This document shows positions 9,391 to 18,304 of a DNA stretch of 64,000 bases, piece after piece (position 1 is the first letter of the stretch; each line of letters begins with the position of its first letter). The stretch is from Bin80 sp965209015 (GTDB lineage Bacteria; Bacteroidota; Rhodothermia; Rhodothermales; Bin80), in contig OZ242367.1 in the NCBI GenBank assembly GCA_965209015.1, positions 2,976,001 to 3,040,000 of the forward strand, written 5' to 3'. The translations under genes were made by a program, and so were the position numbers. Under the pieces are notes generated by a model. The model was not told where the DNA came from. It did not search any database and saw only the letters and a list, made by a program, of their open reading frames with translations.

Positions 9391-10581
9391 TTATTCGGTC
9401 CGTACTGACATCCCATTGATGGCTGCCTGGATTCCGCTCACAACGACTTGTTGCCCTGCTTCAAGGGGGCCAGCGAGAAAAACCTCATCCTCTGAGCGCT
9501 GCAGAACTTGTACAGGAATGCGGTTCAGCACCTCGTTGTGCACGACCCATACCTCAGCATCTGGTTTGAGGGCCGATCGCCGTACCCTGAAATACTGGTC
9601 TGGAAATGCTCCGTCAATCTCAACATTCACAAATTTGCCGATCAAAAGAGGTGGACTACGGATCGAATGTCTGAAATTCTCCGTATTTAGAGCGAATCCA
9701 GCTGTGAACGGATTGGACACACGAATAACCACCTCGGTCGTGCGTGTCTGCTTTTTCAGTGCAGCTTCCGCTCGGTCGACATAACCCTCCCAAAAATAAT
9801 GCTGATCGCCAAACTTTGCAATTACACGAGCGGGAACCCGCCTGTTTTGAGAGCCTGGCCTCAACTCCCAGAGTCCAGGAATCAGCGCCGCACTTTCGTC
9901 AGGGAGCGGTACCACAACCTCAACGGCATCCGTACTGTATAGACGCCCTACATTGTGCCCTGCTGTCACGAACTGTCCGACCGCAACAGATTCACTCAAT
10001 ACTGCAGCAGAAAAGGGACTATAAATGGAGACTCTGGAAAGATTTAATTCGGCTTCGACGAGCTCAGCTTGGTCCCTGTCCAGCGCGGCTTGGGCGGCTG
10101 CAAGTTGGGGTTCCCACAGCGCCAAGGGGCTGGGTTGTCCGACATTTCCATCCTTTACCCACTTCTCAAACTGTGTCTTCGCACTACTGGATTCTTCTCG
10201 CACACGCAATAATTCAAGTTCCTGAGCAGCTACGTTGGCGCGAGCGCGGCCTACTCTACCCAAGTAATCTGCATCATCAATTCGAAACAAAATCTCACCT
10301 GAGGATACCAGCCCGCCACTTTGAAATGCAGGATTCACCCATACAACTCTGCCAGAAATTTCCGCTGTTACATCCACCTGTGCATAGGGACGTACCGTAC
10401 CTCCCCCATATATTGGGATAGATCCCTCTCCGCTCTTTACGGAATAGGTAGTTACGAACGGGGCACGCTGGGGAACAGCCTGCCGAACTGTTTCAGGCTT
10501 TCGGGCGATGAGCGTAGCGGCTATCGCCACACAGCCCACTAGGATACTACCTGCAACCAAAAAGCTACGTCTTCTACCCAT
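9391..10581 (-). CDS. RND periplasmic adaptor (HlyD/MFP family)
   Basis: A 396-residue membrane fusion protein linking the RND pump to an outer-membrane channel. Residues 6-26 form a single membrane anchor (FLVAGSILVGCVAIAATLIA). A lipoyl half-motif (GGTVRPYAQVDVTAEISGRV) near residue 60 pairs with a second half-motif near residue 190 (SPFSAAVLSESVAVGQFV), flanking a short alpha-helical hairpin rich in Glu, Ala and Gln. A beta-barrel and membrane-proximal domain follow, ending with AGQQVVVSGIQAAINGM. It lies immediately upstream of the pump gene on the same strand and is almost certainly its partner. Confidence 0.9.
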   Translation of the reverse strand: MGRRRSFLVAGSILVGCVAIAATLIARKPETVRQAVPQRAPFVTTYSVKSGEGSIPIYGGGTVRPYAQVDVTAEISGRVVWVNPAFQSGGLVSSGEILFRIDDADYLGRVGRARANVAAQELELLRVREESSSAKTQFEKWVKDGNVGQPSPLALWEPQLAAAQAALDRDQAELVEAELNLSRVSIYSPFSAAVLSESVAVGQFVTAGHNVGRLYSTDAVEVVVPLPDESAALIPGLWELRPGSQNRRVPARVIAKFGDQHYFWEGYVDRAEAALKKQTRTTEVVIRVSNPFTAGFALNTENFRHSIRSPPLLIGKFVNVEIDGAFPDQYFRVRRSALKPDAEVWVVHNEVLNRIPVQVLQRSEDEVFLAGPLEAGQQVVVSGIQAAINGMSVRTE

Positions 10582-11109
10582 TGGATCATGTCAAATCTTC
10601 AAACCTTCCAGGATGGTAATAGAGATTCTTTTTCATGCTTTGGGAATCGCTCACTTCTCGGGATATTAATATTTTTGATACGGAACACAGGCAGAGAACA
10701 ACTAAGGTCTTTCCTGAAATCCACTGTATCCATGAACTTAATGATCGCTGTGATGAATTCCATGAACATCTCACTCAGGGATGCCTACTGAATCCATAAT
10801 CCACACACTGTTACTAACATTAGCATGAGATTACGATTCTTGAATAAAAATAGAAGTCGCCATTGCCACTACGAGAATATACAAAACAGCTTTACGTGAA
10901 ACAACATCACTGCCATGTAATTGCTGCCACTGTTCCCCAACATCACGAAATAAGGTTGGTTTGTTGATGAAAACTGTGACTAGGTCAACCCAGACTTTCT
11001 TTGGACGATCAGTTGGATTCAGTTACAACCTCAGGTTATTGCCTCTGGACCAGTATAATCTCTCCCTTTGATTCTACGCAATATGCACAGCAACGAAGTG
11101 CGCACCTGT
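10582..11109. other. Intergenic stretch, no supported gene
   Basis: About 530 AT-rich bases between the start of the adaptor gene and the 3' end of the methyltransferase gene. Only short frames without domains are present. It should contain the promoter of the adaptor-pump operon; no regulator gene or IS end was seen. Confidence 0.45.
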
Positions 11110-12141
11110 CTAATGGGGTTTGCGAGCCAAAAAACAATACAATGGCGTGAAGATACCTGTTTTGCCACCCGCGACATAGGTATCAGCAGCTCGGTCCATA
11201 GATCGCAAGACTTCTGCGGATCCTTTTGGAAACAACCCAATCAGTTCGGCCAGCTTTGATCCTGCAATGATTATTCTACGGCCCCTTGGGAGTCGGAACA
11301 AGACGTTCCCCAACATCCCATGTCGACTCTCCATGGGCTGATACCATGGCGTCGCCCCTTTCCCTGATACGCCCCGGTCCAGCCCCTCAATAATATGGAA
11401 CCCTACCGCCTCAAGCGCTTGATTCACTTCTCGGAACGTGGCGATATCCTTTAGTGCAAGGTCACGCTGGAGGTCATGCCTAAGATCACAATGGCGTCTA
11501 TTGTTCGGATCAAACTTATCGGTCAGACACATCTCCTGCCCCCAGAATAGAGCGCCAGGTTTCAGTACGCGAAATATCTCTTCAAACGCACCTTGCTTAT
11601 CCGGGGCGTAGCATGTTGACTCAATAGCATAACCCCGGTCGAAGGTGTTATCTTCAATACCGTTCATATGCATGAAGCTGCAAGCCAGATAATCAACCAT
11701 GTGATCAAGCCCAGCTTCGGCATTCAATCGTTTCGCCTTTTCAAGCTGGATCGTGTTGATGTTCATGCCAACAACCCGAACGCTTGCCTCACGAACTACA
11801 CGACGCATCGGGCCACCAATCCCACAACCGACATCAACCACTGTCATGCCCTGCTTCAGGTTCAGCTTATCAATCATCAACCGCTGATGGCGAGTTTTGG
11901 AGTCCTCGAGTGTCTCATGCGGGGCAAGAGGCGCGAAGTGCAAGGACTCGCCCCAACTCCATGCCATTAACTCATGGTAAAGATCATAGTAGTCTTTGAC
12001 CAGTTGGGTGTGGTCGTAATCACCCGAATCCACTGCTTCGGGTGTCGCTCGCTCCATCCAGCTCTCAAAATCCTGTACACGACGGGCAACATTTCCCCCC
12101 TGATACGCATCCTTAAGCCTTTTTGATAGCTTCCACAGCAT
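11110..12141 (-). CDS. Sterol C-24 methyltransferase family protein (SMT/Erg6-like)
   Basis: A 343-residue SAM-dependent methyltransferase that would methylate a sterol or related isoprenoid side chain. The order of motifs is that of SMT/Erg6: an aromatic region I (LMAWSWGESLHFAP) near residue 55, SAM motif I (VVDVGCGIGGPMRRV) near 98, the sterol-binding region II (YAIESTCYAPD) near 165, RVLKPGALFWGQEMCLTD, and FDPNNRRHCDL. The C-terminal sterol-MT domain ends RAADTYVAGGKTGIFTPLY then CFLARKP, as in Erg6. These match SMT far better than generic UbiE or tocopherol methyltransferases. The leader (12142-12330) includes a 90-base copy of the 3' end of the P450 gene at 18576-20606. This suggests that the two genes were once neighbours. 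No squalene epoxidase or oxidosqualene cyclase is in the window. Confidence 0.87.
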   Translation of the reverse strand: MLWKLSKRLKDAYQGGNVARRVQDFESWMERATPEAVDSGDYDHTQLVKDYYDLYHELMAWSWGESLHFAPLAPHETLEDSKTRHQRLMIDKLNLKQGMTVVDVGCGIGGPMRRVVREASVRVVGMNINTIQLEKAKRLNAEAGLDHMVDYLACSFMHMNGIEDNTFDRGYAIESTCYAPDKQGAFEEIFRVLKPGALFWGQEMCLTDKFDPNNRRHCDLRHDLQRDLALKDIATFREVNQALEAVGFHIIEGLDRGVSGKGATPWYQPMESRHGMLGNVLFRLPRGRRIIIAGSKLAELIGLFPKGSAEVLRSMDRAADTYVAGGKTGIFTPLYCFLARKPH

Positions 12142-12240
12142 GGTTGATTCTCTATCTCAGTGATTGGAGACGAAAAAAAGAGTGCTCTGCTTGGCGATGA
12201 TTCTTCCAGAGATCATTCTCTTCCCCTCTCATCCGCTCCA

Positions 12241-12330
12241 ACAGGAAGTGCAGAGAGTATCTCCTGATTAGCCACATTCCCAACACTCCCCTCTGCACAT
12301 CCTCATGCAGTAGGAATCGGGTTTCTGATC
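12241..12330 (-). repeat. 90-base direct repeat, methyltransferase-side copy
   Basis: On the minus strand this segment matches 20579-20668 at 88 of 90 positions. It contains the last codons and TGA stop of the P450 gene (stop at 12303-12305 here) plus 62 following bases. It lies between an IS1634-type end (from 12330) and the methyltransferase start at 12141. It is best read as one arm of a long IS target duplication. Confidence 0.88.
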
Positions 12331-12368
12331 CTGACTTCGACAGGTAGGTGTTGACCGGGAGGGAAAAT
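12330..12368 (+). mobile_element. IS1634-type element, 5' end fragment
   Basis: About 40 bases beginning CCTGACTTCGACAGGTAGG are nearly identical to the transposase-5' terminus of the complete element at 20669-22674, in the opposite orientation. The rest of the copy is gone, cut by the ISL3 element that starts at 12369. Confidence 0.8.
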
Positions 12369-12391
12369 GGCTCTTCAGCCATTATTGTGAG

Positions 12392-12412
12392 CAGATGATT
12401 TTTCATCATCTG
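12392..12412. terminator. Stem-loop at the ISL3 transposase 3' end
   Basis: A 7-bp stem CAGATGA/TCATCTG with a T-rich loop overlaps the last codons of the ISL3 transposase gene. It may serve as a bidirectional terminator or as an IS end structure; only the palindrome is directly seen. Confidence 0.3.
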
Positions 12413-13629
12413 TGACTTAGGTCAAGTCCCCCCAAATGAAAGTAAATTGCATCAATGAATCGTTCTCTGTTTCGAAATCCGCGTGCGTGGACTTTGATTG
12501 TCTTGATCCGACTGTTGACGCTTTCCGCCGGGCCATTACTGACCCTCAGAATGATGGCATTGAGGATGCCCCACAAGTGATTCTTGATGGTTTTGGCTGC
12601 CTCTTTGACGGGTTCAAGCCGACAACGCATGGCCCAACTTAACCACCGATTCCAGCCCTTGAGTGCCCAGCCTCGCCGCACATAATGCCATAGATTCCGA
12701 GCCATTTCCTTGATGGCCCAGGCTCGGGCGGTCTTCAGGGTACTGGTGCGCAGGGCATGAAACGCCCGCTTCTGCTGCAGAGACATGTTGGGAGGACTCT
12801 TCAACCAAGTGTACTTGCTGCCCGTAAGCATCTGATTACCTTCCGCTCGGAGTTCCTTGTGTTCTTGCCGCCGAACCTTGTCCACCGCCTCCCCCAGATA
12901 CTTCGCGACATGAAACCGATCAAAGCAGATCTTCTCTGCTGCATTGGGTAGACTCGCTTTGGTTGCACGGATATAGGCAGGCCACATATCCATACTTACA
13001 CTTCGAATGCCCTGCAATTGCGCGGACGACAATTGCGCAAACCAGCGCGTAAGCGCCGCTTGATCACGCCCGACCCCCACATAGAACACCGTTCCCGTAG
13101 CTGCATCCGATACAATTGTCAGATACTTATGCCGCTTTTTGTAGGAAACTTCATCCACACAGATGTCCTGAACCACCCGGTCGATTCGTCGATCCAGTCC
13201 CCGCTCCACCGCACGATGGAGGATCCCATAAATCGCTTTCCAGCCAATCCCTAACTGCCGGGAAACCGCCAGAATGCTCGCCTCCTTCGCCCACCCAATC
13301 ACATACGCCTCAAAGTCATGCGTATATCGGGAACTCGGATCCGCCCAAGGAACCCGGACCGTCTTCACCCCATGCGCAGAACACTTGATCCGAGGAACCC
13401 GAGCGACCAGGATCGTCTGGTACGTGCACGTATCTAAGTGACGCCATTGCCGCTCCGTGCGTAAATCGTAAAAAGAACACACCCTATCACATTCCGGACA
13501 CTGCAACGAGGAGGTGTCTGGACACGTCAACGTCACCGTTCTACGTTTGGCCTTGTCATCATACGTATCCTCTAAAATCTTCCAGGGCGCTCGGAGGCCC
13601 AGACTCTTATCTACCGAGGTCGTTGGCAT
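12406..13629 (-). CDS. ISL3-family transposase
   Basis: A roughly 407-residue DDE transposase. The N-terminal zinc-finger region has CPECDRVCSFYD and RWRHLDTC, followed by the helix-turn-helix region and HDFEAYVIGWAKEASI. The catalytic core includes VCVDEVSYKKRHKYLTIV-type residues with the first Asp, then SVSMDMWPAYI with the second, and NGPAESVNSRIKTIKVHARG near the end with the Glu. It appears intact. The frame is open to 13725, but family members start close to MPTTSVDKSLGL at 13629. A related C-terminal fragment lies at 55501-55827. Confidence 0.87.
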   Translation of the reverse strand: MPTTSVDKSLGLRAPWKILEDTYDDKAKRRTVTLTCPDTSSLQCPECDRVCSFYDLRTERQWRHLDTCTYQTILVARVPRIKCSAHGVKTVRVPWADPSSRYTHDFEAYVIGWAKEASILAVSRQLGIGWKAIYGILHRAVERGLDRRIDRVVQDICVDEVSYKKRHKYLTIVSDAATGTVFYVGVGRDQAALTRWFAQLSSAQLQGIRSVSMDMWPAYIRATKASLPNAAEKICFDRFHVAKYLGEAVDKVRRQEHKELRAEGNQMLTGSKYTWLKSPPNMSLQQKRAFHALRTSTLKTARAWAIKEMARNLWHYVRRGWALKGWNRWLSWAMRCRLEPVKEAAKTIKNHLWGILNAIILRVSNGPAESVNSRIKTIKVHARGFRNRERFIDAIYFHLGGLDLSHR

Positions 13630-13909
13630 GAGGTAATCAATGGTTAAGTGGATGGTTGACTCGCAAGCCTCAAAGAAAAAAAAGAGAATATTCCCCAAAT
13701 CCCGCAAATTACTTCCGAGAATCAACTAAATTTACAACTGATCTCACAATTAAAGGCGAAGACCCGATAAGTATAACCCGGACCAGTTTGAGATATTGGG
13801 AATGGATAGACCACTGATCAAGGAATTGACGGGGAAAGTAAGCCGCTTTTGGTTGAGAGGAAAGGAGATTTATGCCCGAATCGTCATTCGCAACAAGCAG
13901 ATCTGACCG

Positions 13910-15085
13910 ATGGAAATTCACGAGCACAAGATCAAAATTCGGGAGATTATTGACGGGTACCATGATGATGGGGATGGGCATGTCATCGGGTACGGTGGGA
14001 TGCTGAATATCCGCCCGCCGTATCAGCGTGAATACATCTACGACGGTAAGAAAGACTTCCAAGAGGCCCTCATTCATTCAGTCTTTTTCGAGCGCCCAGT
14101 AAACTTGATCTATTTCGCAAAAGCAGAAGATAGCACATACGACTATGAACTACTGGATGGGCAGCAGCGAATCATCACGATCTGCAAATTCATCAAGGGA
14201 CGAAAGTTTTCGATCACCCTGCCTGACGGGGAGATCCAGTACTGGCAGGGTCTGGAAGTGAAAGATCAGGAACGAATCTTGGATTATGAGCTCCATGTAC
14301 ATGTGTGTGAAGGAGAGGCTGACGAGCTGATGCGATGGTTCCAAACCATCAACACCGGTGCAAAAGAATTATCTGACCAAGAGCTGCGCAACTCGATCTA
14401 CAATGGCTCTTGGGTGACCGATGCAAAGTTCTATTTTACGAAGATGGGCGGTCAGGCGGAGAGGTGCAAGAAATTCATGAGTGGGAAGCGGGAGCGCCAA
14501 GAGCACTTGGAACGCGTCCTTCAGTGGAAAGTGGGAAGCACAAAAGACGCAAAAATTCGGGCTTACATGTCTAAATACCGGACCAATCTCTCGGCAAAAC
14601 CCCTGTGGGAGTATTTCCTTGCAGTATCTGCTTGGATTGAACACACCTTCAAGATCGACATGGATCCAAGCTGTTATCGAAGCACGATGAGGCAGGTGGA
14701 TTGGGGCTGGCTTTATGCAGAGTTCAAGGACATTGAGGTTGACCCCAGAGAGATTGCGGAAAAGGTGGAGCACCTTTTCAAGTGCGATTCAAAGGAGATC
14801 AGCCAAAGGGGAATTTACCCCTTCGTGTTGACGGGGGAGGAAAAATATCTGAGCCTTCGGTCGTTCAAGCCCGAGCAGCGCAGGGCCGCGTATGAACGGC
14901 AAGGCGGGCTTTGTGCCATCACTGGTGAGCCATTTCCCATTGAGGAGATGGAGGCAGATCATATTAAGCCCTGATCAGAGGGGGGAAAGACGGATGATGA
15001 GAGCTGCCAGATGGTCTGCAAGGCGGCACATCGGAAGAAGACTGCCGATCAGATGAGAGCACTCTGGGCATCGTCAGGACGTTGA
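13910..15085 (+). pseudogene. DUF262-HNH (GmrSD-like) nuclease gene with one in-frame stop
   Basis: Members of this group are NTP-dependent nucleases, several acting against modified phage DNA. The N-terminal DUF262 (ParB-like) domain has RPPYQREYIYDGKK near residue 35 and the hallmark LLDGQQRIITI near residue 80. The C-terminal HNH domain begins CAITGEPFPIEEMEADHIKP. The frame then meets TGA at 14972-14974 exactly where HNH proteins have Trp, and continues in phase for 36 more codons (SEGGKTDDESC, MVCKAAHRKK) to a TGA at 15083-15085. Without the stop the protein is 391 residues and complete. One TGG to TGA change explains the break. The truncated product keeps DUF262 but loses half the HNH metal site. 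Read-through is possible but unsupported. Confidence 0.85.
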
Positions 15086-15101
15086 CTTCCGAATCCATCC
15101 T

Positions 15102-15287
15102 ATGGAAACGACAATGAAAAAACAAAAACGCACACAAAAACCAGATAGTCAAACCAAGAAGGTATCCCGCCCCAGAGGACGGCCTCCGAAGGATCTAAGC
15201 AAGGTTAGTGGAACGATCTTAATGGATCCAAAGGAGTTTACAAAGATACTGTTAAATACTCCCCCGCAGACGATCAAGAAAAAGTAA
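15102..15287 (+). CDS. Small basic AT-hook protein
   Basis: A 61-residue, Lys-rich protein with a central AT-hook-like motif, SRPRGRPPKDL, near residues 22-32; the RGRP core binds the minor groove of AT-rich DNA. The rest is low in structure and ends QTIKKK. The start could be 15102 or the internal ATG at 15114. It lies 16 bases after the DUF262-HNH frame on the same strand, so the two may have formed a unit. No family beyond the AT-hook can be named. Confidence 0.5.
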   Translation: METTMKKQKRTQKPDSQTKKVSRPRGRPPKDLSKVSGTILMDPKEFTKILLNTPPQTIKKK

Positions 15288-15368
15288 AAAACAAGGCAGG
15301 TATGCTGATGGGAGAGATTAAAAATGGCTTGGTTACTCACGTATATAATTCCCAAATTTTTCATAACA

Positions 15369-16068
15369 ATGAAAAACTTTAGGTTGTTGCTTTTTGTCCT
15401 GCTGATTTCTGTGATTGGATGTAGTGATCATGCAGGTGAAACGATTGTTGACGTTACCGACGTCTCCGATAAATCCATAGAAATAGACACGAAATTAGTA
15501 TCTGAGATTGTTAAATCTGACGAATTTGTAAATCTTACTGGAATTGCGAAAAAGAAGCATATCCATTTTGAGGTATGCTATAGAAAGCGGAGTAACGAGA
15601 GGAGAGCTTTCAAGAGCATTTAAAACCGAAGTTGGGCTTATTGATGCGGATCCGAACCACTCCCCTTTGTCAGAATTAGTTATGATTGATCCACATCACG
15701 ATATTGAGGTAAAGGAAGCGATGAAATCGCTGGCGGAGAGATTTCCTACACTTACCAATATCATGAATGAGCCTGGGTTTTCTGGACAGTGTAAAATCAC
15801 TCACGGTCATGTTGATAGGTTGATTGAGAATTTGGATCAAATTGGAGATACTGATCCATTGTCCTTACAGATAGCCTTATTAAAAACGTCTAATGAGGTT
15901 GAAGAGTGTAATGCGTGTGGTGGTGGACCGGGAGTTTGTGGAAGAATGGCGAGAACATTCGCTTGTATGGGTATTTCCGCTTTTGGAGGTTGGGTTACTT
16001 TTCTAGGAGGCATGTGGCTATGTGGCTGCACATTCTGTCCAGAAGATTTACCTTCATGGGCATGTTAA
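15369..16068 (+). pseudogene. Cys-rich lipoprotein with bacteriocin-like tail, frameshifted
   Basis: The reading frame from 15369 opens with a lipoprotein signal (MKNFRLLLFVLLISVIGCS, lipobox VIGC) and continues for about 60 residues. Coding then passes to the +1 frame near 15548-15556, at an A-run (GCGAAAAAGAAG), and ends at 16068. The rejoined product is about 232 residues. The second half includes HSPLSELVMIDPHHDIEVKE and a C-terminal domain with eight Cys and many Gly: ECNACGGGPGVCGRMARTFAC, then GGMWLCGCTFC and SWAC. This pattern recalls halocin C8-like Cys-rich peptides, but that is only a resemblance. The break may be a real mutation, sequencing slip or programmed shift. A small membrane-protein gene follows 25 bases later. 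Confidence 0.55.
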
Positions 16069-16093
16069 ATGGTGATGACTAACGCATAGGTCA

Positions 16094-16327
16094 ATGTATA
16101 TAGTCATTTTGGTGATTGTGTTGGCTGGTTTTATACCAATCATAGAAAGGCTTAAAAACAGCATATCTCCGTTTAGTCGTTTGTGGCTTACTTCATGTAT
16201 ATGGTTAGCGTTCATACTTTTTCTTCTGGAATATTCTGATCCCTCATGGTACTGGTTTGGGTTTGCTGGAATGATTGTATTCGGATTGTATACAGAGATC
16301 AGAAGATATATGAGGGCGCATGGATAA
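16094..16327 (+). CDS. Small membrane protein, two to three TM segments
   Basis: A 77-residue hydrophobic protein with segments at about residues 2-16 (YIVILVIVLAGFIPI), 29-45 (LWLTSCIWLAFILFLL) and 51-66 (WYWFGFAGMIVFGLY), ending in basic RRYMRAHG. It follows the Cys-rich lipoprotein gene on the same strand after 25 bases. Size and position would suit an immunity or partner protein, which is inference. Confidence 0.55.
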   Translation: MYIVILVIVLAGFIPIIERLKNSISPFSRLWLTSCIWLAFILFLLEYSDPSWYWFGFAGMIVFGLYTEIRRYMRAHG

Positions 16328-16484
16328 CACTACCGAACTGGTTTAGGTTGTATGGCAGTGTGAGTTGGCTCAAATGGAGAGCAGGACTAAGAGCCGGGTG
16401 AGCAATATGAAACTATAGTGTATCTTTAAGAAAATTTCAGTAAATCAGAGTTTCGTATCTTGAGTTTGAACTTAATTGAAACCC

Positions 16485-16588
16485 ATGGCCAATCATTATA
16501 CTCGTGAAACTCCTGTGCTGAGTGATGCAGAACGGGCTGAATTAAATCGTTGGGTACGTCGACCAACCACGGCACAGGCACTTGCATT
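16485..16588 (+). pseudogene. IS630-family transposase, N-terminal fragment
   Basis: The frame opens MANHYTRETPVLSDAERAEL then NRWVRRPTTAQALAF, the typical start of IS630-type transposases. It is cut after about 34 codons by the IS1634-type element that begins at 16589. The rest is not found nearby. Confidence 0.7.
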
Positions 16589-17430
16589 CCTGACTTTGAC
16601 AGGTACGGGTTGACTTGGGGGTAAAATAGTCATTTTCGAGTGATTTTTTGGGCTTTTTTGGGTGTTTGGGGCCATTTTAGCCCTGATTTTCGAGTTCCCA
16701 ATATGTAGTGTTCAGTCTGTTTTGGGATTTGGATATTTGAAACGTGTGCCGTATCCTACCTGTATCATGTTCGTCCCCAAACTCAAACGAAAGACTGCCC
16801 ATGACATTGCCGTCCAGATTGTGCGCAATCACCGCACAAAAGATGGCAAAGTGCGGCAGAGGATCGTTCGCTATATGGGCACGGCCCCCGAGGACCCGGC
16901 ATTGGAGGCCCTCCTGCACATCGCTGAACAGGAACGATTGCGGATTGAAGAAGATGTCCAGCTTTCCTTGTTTCCGTCGGAGCATAGTGCTCATGCCGCA
17001 TTGGAGACCCGACGTAGGAAACAGTCCGACCAGCCCATCCCGCTGGAAGACATCCGCAGGCTGGTGGAGGCCAAGCGGATTTGTGTGGGCTTTCATGAGG
17101 TGTTTAGGGATTTGTATAAGCGGATGGGGTTAGATCAGTTGTTTTCTAAACGGCATTTTGCGATCCCGTCAGCGGCCAACCGTACAAAAGTTCGGCTTTA
17201 CAAAGCAATGGGGTTGATGATTCAGCGCCAGACCCGTACCCTTGGAGAAAGACCCGTAACCCGCCTCCCAAGTGATTGCTTAACGTCTGGTATTCAGACC
17301 GCAAAAAGCGGCAAAACCGACGGTATTTGTAGTGTTCAAAGTTGTCTGAACACTCTTTTCAACAGATCCGTACCCCTTGAAAAATAAGACTTTCTTTGTT
17401 TTAAGAGAATTGCAAACCGTCGAAGTCAGG
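16589..17430 (+). mobile_element. Internally deleted IS1634-type element, 842 bases
   Basis: Both termini are kept: CCTGACTTTGACAGGT on the left and ACCGTCGAAGTCAGG on the right, matching the full copy at 20669-22674. The middle of the transposase gene is missing. The left flank is an IS630 relic and the right flank a fragment of the DUF5686 gene, so no direct target repeat is seen. Confidence 0.87.
16767..17387 (+). pseudogene. IS1634-type transposase with large internal deletion
   Basis: The N-terminal 130 residues (MFVPKLKRKTAHDIAVQIV onward to LDQLFSKRH) match the full transposase at 20840-22495. The frame then jumps to the far C-terminal part (FAIPSAANRTKVRLYKAMGL), skipping the whole DDE core. 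The deletion joint lies at a shared Arg-His, suggesting recombination at a short homology. The tail runs into IS terminal DNA. It cannot be catalytic but could be mobilised in trans. Confidence 0.85.
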
Positions 17431-18141
17431 AAGTGTTGAGTTTTCCCTTCCAAATTCAGAGTTTTCTTTTCGTTGATACTACCTTAGTACAAGTGGGCGG
17501 GTTGCCACATTTCTACGGAGACGCTTTTTGCCTGCAACGCTTGATTACGGGCTTTATCTCGGCTTAGCCTAGAAAGGAGGTCAAACCCTGCCAGCTCAGC
17601 GCAACTTTATTGTAGAGGGAGGAACGACATTCTATCATTGGGACGGAACGCTCTTCACACTAAATGGACTTTCCTATCAGGGGAACGGGATGGCTTTTGG
17701 ATACTGGGAGCAGAATTTTCGCACCCTGCCGTTTGAGATCCTTGGCTTATGGTCACTTGCCAATCAAGGCTATCATATCATAATATTTGAAGGGCATGCT
17801 TTCGTTCGAGGAGTCCAGCCTCCAATCAACGACTGGATATGCCACAACGAACTGGGGCTCTCTCTTGGTGGTATCTTCGGACTTATGCGCGTCAAATTTG
17901 CCTATCACATCGGAGCGAATCGTGTCTCGCCTTCTTTCGGTCTTACACGAATTTTCTGAAATTTTCAACCATCAATTCTTGCAAAAGTGAGTTTCAAATA
18001 TCAAGCCATACAGGATCCAGACTAACCTTCGTCACTTCAAATCCTGCTTACTTTTTGACGGTTACATTCAGTAATGAAGATCGACTCGCAGTCTGCGATG
18101 TTTAACAAGTCCGACTCCCCTGCCCATCAACTCGTGATATT
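17431..18141 (+). pseudogene. Duplicated 3' fragment of the DUF5686 gene
   Basis: This segment matches the last 175 or so codons and downstream DNA of the gene at 24852-27227, in opposite orientation. From 17690 the frame reads AFGYWEQNFRTLPFEILGLW and ends GANRVSPSFGLTRIF at 17959, close to the intact C-terminus. The first part has stops (for example TAG in TTAGCCTAG near 17565) and small gaps. Similarity continues about 140 bases past the stop, then the next repeat begins. It is joined directly to the IS1634-type end at 17430, so duplication was probably IS-linked. Confidence 0.85.
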
Positions 18142-18142
18142 T

Positions 18143-18304
18143 AGTGCATACCAGAAAACCCTTCATTTTACGCATTTGAGGCATGATTTGGTGCTCAGGT
18201 GTCCTTTTTTGGCTAAAAACGGCCTGTTTTGACGAACTTTGACCTTGCCTTCGATGGCGAAGATTTTTCCAAAAAAAGTCGATTATTGGAATTTGTATGC
18301 GTAC
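18143..18304. repeat. MITE-like repeat, copy 1 (about 162 bases)
   Basis: Begins AGTGCATACCAGAAAA and ends TTTGTATGCGTAC, giving short GCATAC/GTATGC terminal inversions. It is clearly related to 52790-52962, sharing the core GATGGCGAAGATTTTTCC. It has no open frame and lies about 270 bases upstream of the P450 gene start. Confidence 0.75.

Larger units (their letters stand above)
12369..13765 (-). mobile_element. ISL3-family insertion sequence, about 1.4 kb
   Basis: The ends are imperfect inverted repeats: GGCTCTTCAGCCATTATTGT at the left and, read inward from the right, GGGTCTTCGCCTTTAATTGT. They enclose one transposase gene. I see no 8-base target duplication (flanks differ), which fits a rearranged locus in which the left flank is an IS1634-type fragment and the right flank is unrelated DNA. 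Confidence 0.75.

Noticed and set aside
12152..12409. 85-codon minus-strand frame upstream of the methyltransferase
   Set aside because: It spans the 90-base repeat, an IS end and the ISL3 end, so it is a chance frame made by the junctions.
14972..14974. TGA read as Trp or selenocysteine
   Set aside because: Other clear genes in the window end with TGA, the position expects Trp, and no stem-loop for selenocysteine was seen. A simple mutation is more likely.
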